From: Paludibacteraceae bacterium
Lineage (GTDB): Bacteria; Bacteroidota; Bacteroidia; Bacteroidales; Paludibacteraceae
DNA: 60,658 nucleotides
Reading direction: 5' to 3'
Assembly (NCBI GenBank): GCA_017551675.1
Contig: JAFZLC010000036.1
Span: forward strand, 1-60,658
Shown: positions 28,021-40,182 of the stretch, piece by piece
How the letters are laid out: each line of letters begins with the position of its first letter
Position numbering within the stretch: the stretch's first letter is position 1
Translations under genes and position numbers: made by a program
Notes under the pieces: model-generated
Database searches by the model: none
Seen by the model: only the letters and a program-made list of their open reading frames with translations
What the model was told of the DNA's origin: nothing

Positions 28021-29769
28021 ATGGAACAGTTAAAACATGAGTGCGGTGTTGCGATGATTCGTCTTCTAAAACCGCTTGAATATTACGAGAAAAAATATGG
28101 CACACGATGCTATGGATTGAATAAGCTCTATCTGATGATGGAGAAACAACATAATCGTGGTCAGGAGGGCGCTGGTATCGCTTCCGTTCACCTTAATGTT
28201 GAACCTGGATGCGAATACATGTTTCGTGAGAAAGCAGAGGGTAAGGATGCCATTACTGAAATCTTCTCTCGGGTGGATGCCTCTTTTTCAGGTGAACTCT
28301 TGATGGGTCATCTACGCTACTCAACAACAGGTAAGAGCGGACTGACTTTCGTTCACCCCTTCTTGCGTCGTAACAACTGGCGTGCAAAGAACCTTTGTCT
28401 CTGTGGAAACTTCAATATGACAAATATAGAGGAGATTTTCAATCAGCTAACAAAACAGGGTCAATATCCTCGTATCTACAGTGATTCGTATATCATGCTG
28501 GAACTGATGGGACATCGTCTCGACCGAGAGGTGGAACGTAATTATAAAGCAGCCAAGGAGAAAAACCTTGAAGGAACGGCCATTACAGATTATATCGACT
28601 CCAATGTGGATGTATCAAACGTCTTGAAAACATCTATGCCACAGTTTGATGGTGGCTATGTTGTATGTGGTTTGACAGGTTCTGGTGAATTTTTCACCAT
28701 GCGTGACCCTTGGGGAATCCGTCCCGCTTTTTATTATCAAGATGACGAGATTGTGGCTCTTGCTTCGGAACGTCCTGTTCTTCAGACTACATTCGACTTA
28801 CAGATAAATGATATTCATGAGTTACCTGCTGGTTCTGCACTTATCATCAGACGAAATGGCGATATTAACTTACAGTCTATCATCCCTCAGAAAGAGAATC
28901 ATGCTTGTTCGTTTGAACGTATCTATTTCTCGCGTGGTAACGATTGTGATATATATCATGAACGTCAGCAGTTAGGCAAACAACTTGTCCCAGCGGTTAC
29001 ACAAGCAATCGATGGAGATGTTAAAAATACCGTATTCTCATTTATTCCTCATACAGCGGAAGTAGCCTATTATGGTCTTCTACAGGGTTTTATGCAGAAA
29101 GGACATGATGTCCGATTTGAAAAGATTGCATGGAAGGATATCAAGCTTCGTACCTTCATCACGGAGGATAACCAACGAAATGACCTTGCCGCTCACGTCT
29201 ATGATGTGACATACGGTGTGGTTCGTCAACAAGAGGATAATCTTGTTGTCATAGACGATAGCATCGTTCGTGGTACCACACTGAAAGAGAGTATCATTAA
29301 GATTTTGGATCGCTTACGTCCTAAGAAGATTGTGCTTGTCAGCAGTGCTCCTCAAATTCGCTATCCTGATTTCTATGGTATCGATATGGCACGTCTTGAA
29401 GAGTTCATTGCCTTTCGTGCATGTATTGCTTTGTTGGAAGATCGTCACATGGATGATTTGATTGAAAAGGTATATCAACGTTGTAAGGAGGAACTTAAGA
29501 AACCGGCTGCTGAGCAGATTTTGGCAGTTAAGGATCTCTATAGACCTTTTGGCACACAAGAGATTAATGAAAAGATTGTTGAGATGTTACGTCCCGACAA
29601 TGTAACCACACCAATTGAGATTGTATTTCAGAGTATCGAGGGACTTCATGCTGCTTGTCCTAATCATCATGGTGATTGGTATTTCACAGGTGATTATCCG
29701 ACACCAGGTGGTGTTCGTCTTTGCAACCAGTCTTTTGTCCGTTATATTGACCGAGTGTCTATGGAATAG
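28021..29769 (+). CDS. purF: Amidophosphoribosyltransferase-like glutamine amidotransferase
   Basis: 582 residues, about 80-110 longer than typical PurF. The reaction would be PRPP plus glutamine to phosphoribosylamine, step one of purine synthesis. Residue C8 (KHECGVAM) would be the nucleophile after propeptide removal; RGQEGAGIAS near 48, HLRYSTTG near 97 and GNFNMTN near 128 fit the glutaminase domain, and VVIDDSIVRGTT near 410 is the PRPP loop. Extra sequence is at the C-terminus (an LHAACPNHHGDWYF stretch) and in 160-200. Some Bacteroidales carry two PurF-like proteins, so this may be the second, specialised copy; the symbol is tentative. Confidence 0.82.
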   Translation: MEQLKHECGVAMIRLLKPLEYYEKKYGTRCYGLNKLYLMMEKQHNRGQEGAGIASVHLNVEPGCEYMFREKAEGKDAITEIFSRVDASFSGELLMGHLRYSTTGKSGLTFVHPFLRRNNWRAKNLCLCGNFNMTNIEEIFNQLTKQGQYPRIYSDSYIMLELMGHRLDREVERNYKAAKEKNLEGTAITDYIDSNVDVSNVLKTSMPQFDGGYVVCGLTGSGEFFTMRDPWGIRPAFYYQDDEIVALASERPVLQTTFDLQINDIHELPAGSALIIRRNGDINLQSIIPQKENHACSFERIYFSRGNDCDIYHERQQLGKQLVPAVTQAIDGDVKNTVFSFIPHTAEVAYYGLLQGFMQKGHDVRFEKIAWKDIKLRTFITEDNQRNDLAAHVYDVTYGVVRQQEDNLVVIDDSIVRGTTLKESIIKILDRLRPKKIVLVSSAPQIRYPDFYGIDMARLEEFIAFRACIALLEDRHMDDLIEKVYQRCKEELKKPAAEQILAVKDLYRPFGTQEINEKIVEMLRPDNVTTPIEIVFQSIEGLHAACPNHHGDWYFTGDYPTPGGVRLCNQSFVRYIDRVSME

Positions 29770-29792
29770 GAGATCATTTCCATGCATCTCCT
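29767..29792. terminator. Bidirectional stem-loop at the convergent ends of purF and the thi operon
   Basis: TAGGAGAT / ATCTCCTA, 8-bp perfect arms with a 10-nt loop. It contains the purF stop (TAG) in one arm and the thiE-like stop in the other. There is no strong U-run in either direction, so termination could be weak. The two genes are only 4 nt apart. Confidence 0.5.
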
Positions 29793-30307
29793 AAAATCAT
29801 TCCACCACCGAAACCCATAGATTTCACTTTGCCAATAGTGTTGAACGTGACTCCACCTAATGCGAGCACGCGGTGGTCGATGATGCCATCTGCCTTTGCA
29901 CGAGCTATCTGTTCGGGGGAAAAAGCAGCATGATAACCTTGTTTGGAGATACTATCAAAGATAGGGGAGAGAGATACGTAATTGCATCTCTCTTTCCATA
30001 TTTTCACCTCATCAAACGTATGACAACTCTTGCTAACGCTTCCTTTCCACTGCATAGGTGGATTTGGATTTCTACCATTGAGATGAACGCCATAGGGCTG
30101 ATAAGTTTGTGCTAAAGAATGATGATCATGTAAAACCAATCTGTTGTAATATTCTGAAGGAATGGAACGAATCAGTTGTTCTATTTCCTCTAATTTCGCC
30201 TCTGGTTTACGAATATGAATCAAGTCAACATCTTCCCTCTGAAGAAGCTGAACAATCCGTTCTGCCTCCTCAGGGAAGAATGTAGGTAATGTGATGACGA
30301 TTGTCAT
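29774..30307 (-). CDS. Second thiamine-phosphate-synthase-like protein (ThiE/TenI fold)
   Basis: 177 residues, shorter than ThiE (about 205). It has the TIM-barrel features of the ThiE/TenI family: DLIHIRKPEA (about 29), LHDHHSLAQTYQPYGVHLNGRN (about 58-79), YVSLSPIFDSISKQGY (about 111) and ALGGVTFNTIGKVKSMGFGG near the end. A full ThiE is present at the other end of the operon, so this last gene may be TenI-like (thiazole tautomerisation) or a salvage variant. Its start overlaps thiH by 4 nt, which suggests translational coupling. Confidence 0.75.
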   Translation of the reverse strand: MTIVITLPTFFPEEAERIVQLLQREDVDLIHIRKPEAKLEEIEQLIRSIPSEYYNRLVLHDHHSLAQTYQPYGVHLNGRNPNPPMQWKGSVSKSCHTFDEVKIWKERCNYVSLSPIFDSISKQGYHAAFSPEQIARAKADGIIDHRVLALGGVTFNTIGKVKSMGFGGGMILGDAWK

Positions 30308-31440
30308 TGATGATGCATGTTAATATGATCGAAAGAACCATCCCAATCTTTCCATACTGGTTCTATTCCTCGGTCACGAAGTGATTGAGCAATCTCCTCC
30401 ACTGTACGGTCATCGTTGACGGAGAACTGCTCCAATGCTTGTGGATAAGTGTAATATCCACCTGGGTTGACGCGACTTGCGGCAGACATGGTGGTAACAC
30501 CTAATGTACACATATTGTTGCGGATAAACTCCGGTTCGCGTGTTGAATATGAGATGTCCACATCATGGTCGAAGATACGCATGGCGAAGGTCACCTGTGC
30601 CAATTGTCTGTCATTCACAAGACAGTTTGGTTGAAATCCTTCGTTTTGTGCGGGACGCATACGTGGGAAGTTAACAGAATATTTGGTTCTCCAATATTTC
30701 TTCTGAAGATAACGTAGATGGTAAGCCATCATGGTCACATCCGTCTTCCACTCCTTCTCCAATCCGAGCAACACACCCATACCGATACTATGAACGCCTG
30801 CCATACCCATACGGTCGAATCCGTTGACACGCCATTCGAACTTCGATTTCATGCCACGAGGGTGGTATATATTATAGTTGGCAGCATTGTAGGTCTCCTG
30901 AAAGCAGATGACACCATTCAATCCATGGTGTGTAAGTAATGCATAGTCTTCTGTTGAGAGAGGCATCACCTCTATCTTCAGGTTGGAGAAGTAAGGTTTA
31001 GCTCTGTCGAGTGCCTCGGCGATGTAGTCGGTACCAGCCTTGGCAGGGTTCTCTCCCGTCACAATAAGAAGGTTCTCGAAAGGACCGAGTTTCTTGATAG
31101 CTTTGTATTCATCCTCGCACTGATCGATAGAGAGGATGGTGCGCTCCATAGGGTTTTCACGATGGAAAGCACAATAGATGCATGAGTTGCAACAAGAGTT
31201 GGTGATGTATAGAGGGATGAACATCGACATGGTTTTTCCGAATCGCTCACGCGTATATTTTTGTGAGAGTTGGGCCATCTGTTCCAAAAACGGTTCTGCC
31301 GCTGGCGAGATGAGTGCCATGAAGTCCTCCACATCACAATGATCTTTGGCAAGTGCTCGACGCACGTCAAAGCTGGTTTTTGAGGCAATCTTCTGGGTTG
31401 TCTCATCCCATGAAATGTTTTTTATTTCGTCACTAAACAT
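30304..31440 (-). CDS. thiH: 2-iminoacetate synthase
   Basis: 378 residues. A radical-SAM enzyme that cleaves tyrosine to dehydroglycine for thiazole ring formation, the anaerobic alternative to ThiO. The cluster cysteines C83, C87 and C90 form CxxxCxxC in TNSCCNSCIYCAFHREN. The length and the downstream MRPAQNEGFQPN region fit ThiH. It is 33 nt after thiF and overlaps the second thiE-like gene. Confidence 0.96.
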   Translation of the reverse strand: MFSDEIKNISWDETTQKIASKTSFDVRRALAKDHCDVEDFMALISPAAEPFLEQMAQLSQKYTRERFGKTMSMFIPLYITNSCCNSCIYCAFHRENPMERTILSIDQCEDEYKAIKKLGPFENLLIVTGENPAKAGTDYIAEALDRAKPYFSNLKIEVMPLSTEDYALLTHHGLNGVICFQETYNAANYNIYHPRGMKSKFEWRVNGFDRMGMAGVHSIGMGVLLGLEKEWKTDVTMMAYHLRYLQKKYWRTKYSVNFPRMRPAQNEGFQPNCLVNDRQLAQVTFAMRIFDHDVDISYSTREPEFIRNNMCTLGVTTMSAASRVNPGGYYTYPQALEQFSVNDDRTVEEIAQSLRDRGIEPVWKDWDGSFDHINMHHQ

Positions 31441-31473
31441 TTTCTTAATTCATTATTTCTGTAAGATTCGAAT

Positions 31474-34684
<3,211 letters not shown>

Positions 34685-34697
<13 letters not shown>

Positions 34698-35308
34698 TTG
34701 TTTATTATTTGTATTATTTGTTTCGTTTTTTCAATCGGATTCTCAGCATTGAGGACTGCACCGCTCAGGGCGATACCTGTCACGCCAGTCTGCAAGATAG
34801 AAGGGATATCATCTATAGTGATACCGCCAATAGCAAAGATGGGGAGGTTTATTCCCTCCTGTTTCATCTTTTGAACAATCTCTCTGTAACCCTCAAGTCC
34901 GAGGATAGGAGAGAGTCCTTTTTTCGTGGTGGTGAAGCGGAAAGGTCCACAACCGATATAGCTGGCACCAGCCTCATAATGAGCTTTCACATCGTCGAAA
35001 GTATTAGCCGTACCACCAATGATGTAGTCAGTTCCGAGAATAGCTCTTGCTTCGCTGATCGACATATCCTTTTTGCCTAAATGAACACCATCAGCATGAA
35101 TCTCAGCCACCAATTCAACGTGGTCGTCGATAATAAACTTAGCTCCTGCAGCCTTGCACATCTGCTGTGCTTTGAGAGCCACTGGACGCATTTCGTCTGT
35201 AGAAGCCTCTTTCATCCTAAGCTGAATCCATTGGCAACCACCCTCCAATGCCATTTGTATGCCATCGAGGTATGAATATTTATCGTTGTAATGTGAGATA
35301 TAGTACAT
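34685..35308 (-). CDS. thiE: Thiamine-phosphate synthase
   Basis: 207 residues, normal length. It joins HMP-PP and thiazole phosphate to thiamine phosphate. Motifs: [14 protein letters not shown] near 24-37, [21 protein letters not shown] near 58-78, GGTANTFDD and [13 protein letters not shown] near 117-130, and [20 protein letters not shown] near 160-179. Four nucleotides separate it from thiS. Confidence 0.96.
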
Positions 35309-35312
35309 CCTT

Positions 35313-35510
35313 TTATCCTCCGCATGCAGCTTTTACGACAACAACATTGTCATTCTCTTTTAGAGGAGTAGATGGCCACTCAGCACGTGTAATCAACTGA
35401 TTGTTGATAGCTACCGCCACTCCCTTGGCCGGCAGATTCAATTCTGTAGCCAATTCTGATAGGTTTTGAGACGCTGTTTCAGTCTCTTTGCTGTTGATGA
35501 TAATCTTCAT
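35313..35510 (-). CDS. thiS: Sulfur carrier protein ThiS
   Basis: 65 residues with a ubiquitin-like fold, ending in AACGG; the terminal Gly-Gly is adenylated by ThiF and then carries the thiocarboxylate sulfur. LPAKGVAVAINNQLITRAEW is the typical central block. First gene of the operon, about 40 nt after the riboswitch terminator. Confidence 0.95.
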   Translation of the reverse strand: MKIIINSKETETASQNLSELATELNLPAKGVAVAINNQLITRAEWPSTPLKENDNVVVVKAACGG

Positions 35511-35547
35511 AGTAAAATGAAATAAAAGATTATAATTTGGTAGGCAT

Positions 35548-35588
35548 AAAAAAACCTACTGATAAATCTGAAATCGACTATCAATAGG
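35548..35588 (-). terminator. Intrinsic terminator of the TPP riboswitch expression platform
   Basis: On the minus strand CCTATTGATA pairs with TATCAGTAGG (one G-U), followed by seven T's (35548-35554). It lies between the aptamer and thiS, so TPP binding would stop transcription of the whole operon. Confidence 0.85.
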
Positions 35589-35652
35589 GGGGACAAAAAC
35601 GTCTTAAGAAGATAAACATTGAATCTGACACTCGTTTCTCACTATCAAGTGA

Positions 35653-35740
35653 TTCACTACGTCTTTCCCTACGGCAGCATTACCTGCATCAGGTCAATGG
35701 GTATAATCTCAGTCGGTCGAAACCAACACCCCGATCGATG
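35653..35740 (-). promoter_or_regulatory. TPP riboswitch (THI-box)
   Basis: The minus strand carries the conserved aptamer pieces in order: GGGGTG, CTGAGATTATACCC, GACCTGATGCAGGTAATGC and CGTAGGGAA. All are at normal spacing. It controls the seven downstream thi genes through the terminator at 35548-35588. Confidence 0.97.
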
Positions 35741-35754
35741 TTTTTATTTCTGTG

Positions 35755-35786
35755 CAATATTACGCACAATTATTTGTTTTGCCAAA
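35755..35786 (-). promoter_or_regulatory. Promoter of the thiamine operon
   Basis: Minus strand: -33 TTTG (35783-35786), 20-nt spacer, -7 TAATATTG (35755-35762; one mismatch to TAnnTTTG). Transcription would start just before the aptamer. Confidence 0.5.
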
Positions 35787-35803
35787 TAAATTTGGTCATT
35801 TGA

Positions 35804-35825
35804 ATCGGAAGCATCAACTTCCGAT
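35804..35825 (-). terminator. Stem-loop downstream of yidC
   Basis: Perfect 8-bp stem ATCGGAAG / CTTCCGAT with a 6-nt loop, 40 nt past the yidC stop. The run after it is AT-rich but not a U-tract. It is a likely 3' end for yidC just ahead of the thi promoter. Confidence 0.5.
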
Positions 35826-35853
35826 ATATGCCTCGTTTTAAATGTCAGCCACG

Positions 35854-35877
35854 GAACAGAATTTTTATTTTCTGTTC
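35854..35877 (-). terminator. Stem-loop straddling the yidC stop codon
   Basis: GAACAGAA / TTCTGTTC arms (8 bp) formed by the last yidC codons and the first bases after the stop; the TAA lies in the AT-rich loop. No U-run follows. It could protect the 3' end or pause ribosomes. Confidence 0.45.
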
Positions 35878-37742
35878 TGTTGCTTTTGCTGTTCCATCAT
35901 AGCTTGTTGTTGCTTTTGCATCTCTTCGATTCTTGAGAGCCATGTACCCTTTTTCATTGGTTTCTTTTGGTTCTCTTGAATTTGCTTCAACAACTTCTCT
36001 TCATCCACGAAGTACTTGCGTATGATTATTGTCTGAACGATAGTAATCAACAATGATACGAAGTAGTAATAGCTCAATCCAGATGAGTAGTCGTTAAAGA
36101 TGAACAAGAACATAAGTGGCATGAAATACATCATATATTTCATGAATGGGAACTGACCCATTTGACCTGTATCTGTTGAAGCCATGTTAATCTTTGTATA
36201 GATGATATTGGTGATGGTCATCAAGAGGCAGAACAAACTGAGGTGATCACCAATCAACCAGATATCCTTGTTCCATGAGATAAATGCATCATAGGTGGAT
36301 AGGTCTTCAGCCCATAAGAAACTCTCACCTCTTAGTTCTATCGCATTAGGGAAGAAATAGAAGAGGGCAACGAGGATAGGCATTTGAAGTAACATAGGCA
36401 GACATCCGCCCATTGGATTAACGCCCGCTTTTGAATAGAGCTCCATTGTAGCCTGAGAACGTTCTGTTTGTTTGTCAGCAGGGTATTTAGCGTTAATTTC
36501 ATCTATCTGAGGTTTCAACACTCTCATCTTAGCAGATGAAAGGTATGATTTGTAAGTCAATGGGAAGATAATAATCTTCATCACAATGGTCATGATCAAA
36601 ATGATAATACCATAATTACCAATGAAACCGCCAAGGAAATTGAACAATGGAATAGAGAATATTTGGTTCACCCAACGGAAGATAGCAGCTCCTAATGGGA
36701 TGATACGTTTCAAATTCAATTTTTGGTCTCCCGACAATTCCTTGTCGTATGATTTTAACAGTTTGTATAGGTTAGGACCAAAGAAGTAACGCATACCAAC
36801 GGTGGAGTTTCCTCCCTCATACGGAATATCGATGGATGCACTATAATGTTTGATATACTTAGATGAATCGTTAGGAATTTTTGAGTCTAAGACAGAAGAA
36901 GAGAAACTCTTATCTGCAATGAGGATACTTGAGAAATATTGATCCTTGAAGGCAATCCAACGCAAAGGCTTTTCAATATTTTCGTTGTCATTGGATGTCT
37001 CACTTAAATAGTCGATGCCATCATCTAGAGTGTTGTAATACATTTGAGCGTAACGAGACTCAAACTTGCGACCTTTCTCATGCTGTGGAATGCTCATGCT
37101 CCATTGAGCGTTGAGAGGAGAATTAACCAAGATGCCATCCATATTGTTCATACGTACGTCGAAATCCACCATGTAGGAGTTTGTTGGCAATGTATAAACA
37201 AAGTCGATGCTGGAACCTTCTTTTGCTTGTAATTTGAAGATAACAGATGTATCAGTACGGGATGAGACGTTAAATCTCATTTCAGACGAATTCAATGTTC
37301 GATTGTCTGTCGTCGGTAATTTGAGAGAGAATGAGTTTTCATTACCAGAGAACAAAACCAATGGTTCTTTCTTGTAATCCACATATTCTTTCAGGGTCAC
37401 ATTCTTAACAGTAGCACCCAAATTAGAAAACTCAACTTTAACGAGGTCATTTTCCAAAGTGACGTTCTCATCTTTTAGCAAAGCATTTTGTGAGAAGACA
37501 CCAAAACGTTCTGCTGATTTGATCAATTTAATGGAATCAGAATCATCCTCATTGAAAATAGGTTTAGCAGTCTCTGCTCTTAATTGTTCCTCATTCTCTG
37601 CAAGCGTCTTTTGTGCAATACGAATAGAGTCGTAATATCTTTGTCTTGCTTCTTTTTGTTCTGGAGTGGGGGCGGTTAGGTAAGTATAACCAACAAGCGT
37701 AGCTATTGTACACGCGAAGAACAGAATTGTATTTTTATCCAT
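35865..37742 (-). CDS. yidC: Membrane protein insertase YidC
   Basis: 625 residues. It inserts and folds inner-membrane proteins, alone or with Sec. N-terminal membrane anchor (about 6-24), a large periplasmic beta-sandwich domain (about 60-350), then the conserved five-helix core (about 355-570) with GNYGIIILIMTIVMKIIIFP, the region PQIDEINAKYPADKQ and GGCLPMLLQMPILVALFYFF. The C-terminal tail is Lys/Gln-rich (QKQQQAMMEQQKQQ), which suits ribosome binding. The leader is about 90 nt from the -7 box at 37836. Confidence 0.97.
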   Translation of the reverse strand: MDKNTILFFACTIATLVGYTYLTAPTPEQKEARQRYYDSIRIAQKTLAENEEQLRAETAKPIFNEDDSDSIKLIKSAERFGVFSQNALLKDENVTLENDLVKVEFSNLGATVKNVTLKEYVDYKKEPLVLFSGNENSFSLKLPTTDNRTLNSSEMRFNVSSRTDTSVIFKLQAKEGSSIDFVYTLPTNSYMVDFDVRMNNMDGILVNSPLNAQWSMSIPQHEKGRKFESRYAQMYYNTLDDGIDYLSETSNDNENIEKPLRWIAFKDQYFSSILIADKSFSSSVLDSKIPNDSSKYIKHYSASIDIPYEGGNSTVGMRYFFGPNLYKLLKSYDKELSGDQKLNLKRIIPLGAAIFRWVNQIFSIPLFNFLGGFIGNYGIIILIMTIVMKIIIFPLTYKSYLSSAKMRVLKPQIDEINAKYPADKQTERSQATMELYSKAGVNPMGGCLPMLLQMPILVALFYFFPNAIELRGESFLWAEDLSTYDAFISWNKDIWLIGDHLSLFCLLMTITNIIYTKINMASTDTGQMGQFPFMKYMMYFMPLMFLFIFNDYSSGLSYYYFVSLLITIVQTIIIRKYFVDEEKLLKQIQENQKKPMKKGTWLSRIEEMQKQQQAMMEQQKQQNRK

Positions 37743-37835
37743 TATTATAAATTATTTATCAGATATTTGCATTCGTAGAACATCTTCTACTTATTATCCC
37801 ATTTTCAAATCAAAAATAGACTTTAAAAATAGAGT

Positions 37836-37844
37836 GCAAATTTA
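37836..37844 (-). promoter_or_regulatory. -7 box for yidC
   Basis: The minus strand reads TAAATTTGC, an exact TAnnTTTGY match, 94 nt upstream of the yidC ATG. Confidence 0.55.
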
Positions 37845-38184
37845 CGGAATTTTTTGCTATAATCTTACTAAGATTGTAATAAAAAATAAATTTGCTACAG
37901 ACACCACATTTAAACAACTGTTAATGTAGCATCTCATCATATAAATTCCACTTAATGGTTTATATTATATAACTATTTGATTTTCAATATATAATATATC
38001 AATTATGGCTTTCAGCAAAATGTTGTACTTTCTTTGAAGATAGAGCAAAATGCGCATCAAAAGTCGGGGTGAAAATGTGTGGAATAGAATGATAGCCATC
38101 ACAAGCCGCTTGTGGTAAAGGGTGTCCGTCAGTATGTCGAGAATATTTTTCAAGTTAACAAACCATTGATATAAATTTTCTGTG
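37845..38184. other. Divergent intergenic region with an unexplained less AT-rich island
   Basis: Mostly AT-rich spacer between yidC and the ComEA-like gene. The stretch 38040-38150 is noticeably richer in G+C and is open in two minus-strand frames (one starts at 38153 and gives 62 residues; the other has no start and reads ...PQAACDGYHSIPHIF...). I see no ribosome-binding site, promoter or family. It may be a dispersed repeat or remnant. Confidence 0.3.
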
Positions 38185-38193
38185 TAACTTTGC
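38185..38193 (+). promoter_or_regulatory. -7 box for the ComEA-like gene
   Basis: TAACTTTGC, exact consensus, 38 nt before the ATG; a TTG at 38166-38168 gives a 16-nt spacer. Confidence 0.6.
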
Positions 38194-38231
38194 GTGTCTA
38201 TCTATTGTCTATCTAATAGTAAGTTTTTTAT

Positions 38232-38756
38232 ATGTGGAAAGATTTTTTCTTCTTTACGAAGGGCGAAAGAAGTGGTATCGTTGTTTTGTGTTGTCTGATC
38301 GGACTAATGTTCTCCGTCAATTTCTGTCTGCCAACTCAAACGCAGGAGGAACAACGTATGGTGCAAAAAATGAACGAACTGATGAAGGATTCTGTTTCTT
38401 CTCCTCCTACCCAAAATCATTACAATGCATATAGTGCGTCTGATACACAACATGACACTATTGACATAAAAAAAGAGACGAACAATCACCGCTCAACTTA
38501 TCATTCCGAAGGGCGAGGGGAGAAGAGACGTAACAGAACCCCTGCTTTTAATTATGATACCGTTCGTGTGGAAATCAATTCGGCAGATACGACAGAATTA
38601 AAGCGATTACGGGGCATAGGTAGTGTCCTGTCGGCTCGTATCGTTAAATATAGAAAGAAAATCGGTGGATTCACCTCTGTCGACCAGCTACGCAATATTT
38701 ATGGATTGTCACAAGAAACTTATGAGGAGATACTGCCTCATATATGGATAAAATAG
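38232..38756 (+). CDS. ComEA-like helix-hairpin-helix DNA-binding membrane protein
   Basis: 174 residues. One N-terminal hydrophobic helix (about 15-35), a Ser/Asn/basic-rich linker (about 45-110), then a C-terminal double HhH region: INSADTTELKRLRGIGSVLSARIVKYRKKIGGF followed by a second half ending ILPHIWIK (cited by its boundaries). This is the ComEA arrangement, a periplasmic DNA receptor for uptake or repair. The linker is longer than in ComEA of Gram-positives. Bacteroidetes carry many such proteins without proven competence, so a DNA-uptake role is only suggested. Confidence 0.8.
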   Translation: MWKDFFFFTKGERSGIVVLCCLIGLMFSVNFCLPTQTQEEQRMVQKMNELMKDSVSSPPTQNHYNAYSASDTQHDTIDIKKETNNHRSTYHSEGRGEKRRNRTPAFNYDTVRVEINSADTTELKRLRGIGSVLSARIVKYRKKIGGFTSVDQLRNIYGLSQETYEEILPHIWIK

Positions 38757-38782
38757 CCTATTTTTGCAAAAAATTATTTTAT

Positions 38783-40171
38783 ATGTCAACAGCTCAATCC
38801 AAACCTACAATTTTAGGTACTGGTAACATTCGAGATTTACTCATCGAGTATTCTGTTCCCGCCATTGCCGCCATGATGGCATCAGCTTTGTATAATGTGA
38901 TAGACCGTGTCTTTATCGGACAGGGAGTGTCGGCTCTTGCTATCTCTGGACTTGCAATCACAATGCCCATAATGAACCTCTCTGCGGCATTTGGCGCAAT
39001 GATTGGTGCGGGTGGCGCGACGCTTACCTCCATCAAAATGGGTCAACAGGACTATGTCAGTACGGAGAAGGTCTTGGGTAATGTGGTGTTGCTGAATGTC
39101 GTTTTGGGTATTCTCTTTATGGTACTCGGACTTATCTTCATCGACCCTATTCTATATGCGTTTGGTGCTAGCGACCAGACGATTCCGTATGCACGTGATT
39201 TCATGCAGATCATATTGATTGGTAATGTCATCACACACTTATACCTTGGATTGAACAATGTCATGCGTGCCTCTGGTAATCCGAAGAAGGCGATGCGTGT
39301 CACTATCATGACAGTGATCATCAATCTGGCATTGGCTCCTCTCTTTATCTTTGTGTTCAAGTGGGGGATTCGAGGTGCTGCCTCTGCTACAATCTTATCG
39401 CAACTTGTTGCTTTGATTGTCGTTATCAAGCACTTCACCAATCCGGATACCTTCCTTCGCTTTAAAAGACACATTTTCAAGTTTAACGGACGTATCATCA
39501 AATCCATCCTCTCTATCGGTATGGCTCCCTTCATGCTGAATGCTTGTGCATGTCTTGTTACAATCCTCATCAACAACGCGTTAAAGACACATGGTGGCGA
39601 CTTAGCCATTGGTGCTTATGGTATCGTCAATAGTTTGCTGATGATATTTGCCATGCTGGTGATGGGCTTAAATCAGGGTATGCAGCCGATCGCAGGTTAT
39701 AATTTTGGTGCCCAACTCTATTCTCGTGTACGCCAGGTGTTGAAGGAGACCATCCTATGTGCCACGATTGTCACAACGTTTGCTTTCCTTGTGGCGGAGA
39801 CGCTTCCATACTATATGGCACGACTCTTTACGACCGACGAGGAATTGATCGCACTGACCATCAAGGGACTACGTATATGTGTCTTTGCCTTCCCGATTGT
39901 AGGTTTCCAGATGGTCACATCCAACTTCTTCCAATCTATTGGTAAAGCTCCTATGGCAGTAATATTATCATCAACCAGACAATTGTTAATGTTGATTCCG
40001 TTGCTCCTGATATTGCCTAATTTTTATGGGACGGAAGGTGTCTTCGCTTCGATGCCCCTCTCTGATATCTTATCCTCAATATTGGCATTTCTTCTCTTAA
40101 GACATGAGATGAAACGGTTCTCCAAACTGAAGGATAAGCCAATTGAAAGTGACTCTAATACTCAAATTTAA
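38783..40171 (+). CDS. MATE family efflux transporter
   Basis: 462 residues from the ATG at 38783 (MSTAQSKPTILGTGNIRDLL). An earlier in-frame ATG at 38744 lies inside the preceding gene and would add 13 residues not typical of the family. Twelve hydrophobic helices; MATE repeat signatures IRDLLIEYSVPAIAAMM near 20-36 and GLNQGMQPIAGYNFGA near 293-308. It uses a sodium or proton gradient to export cationic drugs or metabolites; the substrate cannot be told from sequence. Confidence 0.92.
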   Translation: MSTAQSKPTILGTGNIRDLLIEYSVPAIAAMMASALYNVIDRVFIGQGVSALAISGLAITMPIMNLSAAFGAMIGAGGATLTSIKMGQQDYVSTEKVLGNVVLLNVVLGILFMVLGLIFIDPILYAFGASDQTIPYARDFMQIILIGNVITHLYLGLNNVMRASGNPKKAMRVTIMTVIINLALAPLFIFVFKWGIRGAASATILSQLVALIVVIKHFTNPDTFLRFKRHIFKFNGRIIKSILSIGMAPFMLNACACLVTILINNALKTHGGDLAIGAYGIVNSLLMIFAMLVMGLNQGMQPIAGYNFGAQLYSRVRQVLKETILCATIVTTFAFLVAETLPYYMARLFTTDEELIALTIKGLRICVFAFPIVGFQMVTSNFFQSIGKAPMAVILSSTRQLLMLIPLLLILPNFYGTEGVFASMPLSDILSSILAFLLLRHEMKRFSKLKDKPIESDSNTQI

Positions 40172-40182
40172 ATCGTACGAAC

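Noticed and set aside
37965-38153. 62-codon minus-strand frame
   Set aside because: No ribosome-binding site, no motif, and a second open frame over the same stretch looks equally good; kept only as an unexplained island.
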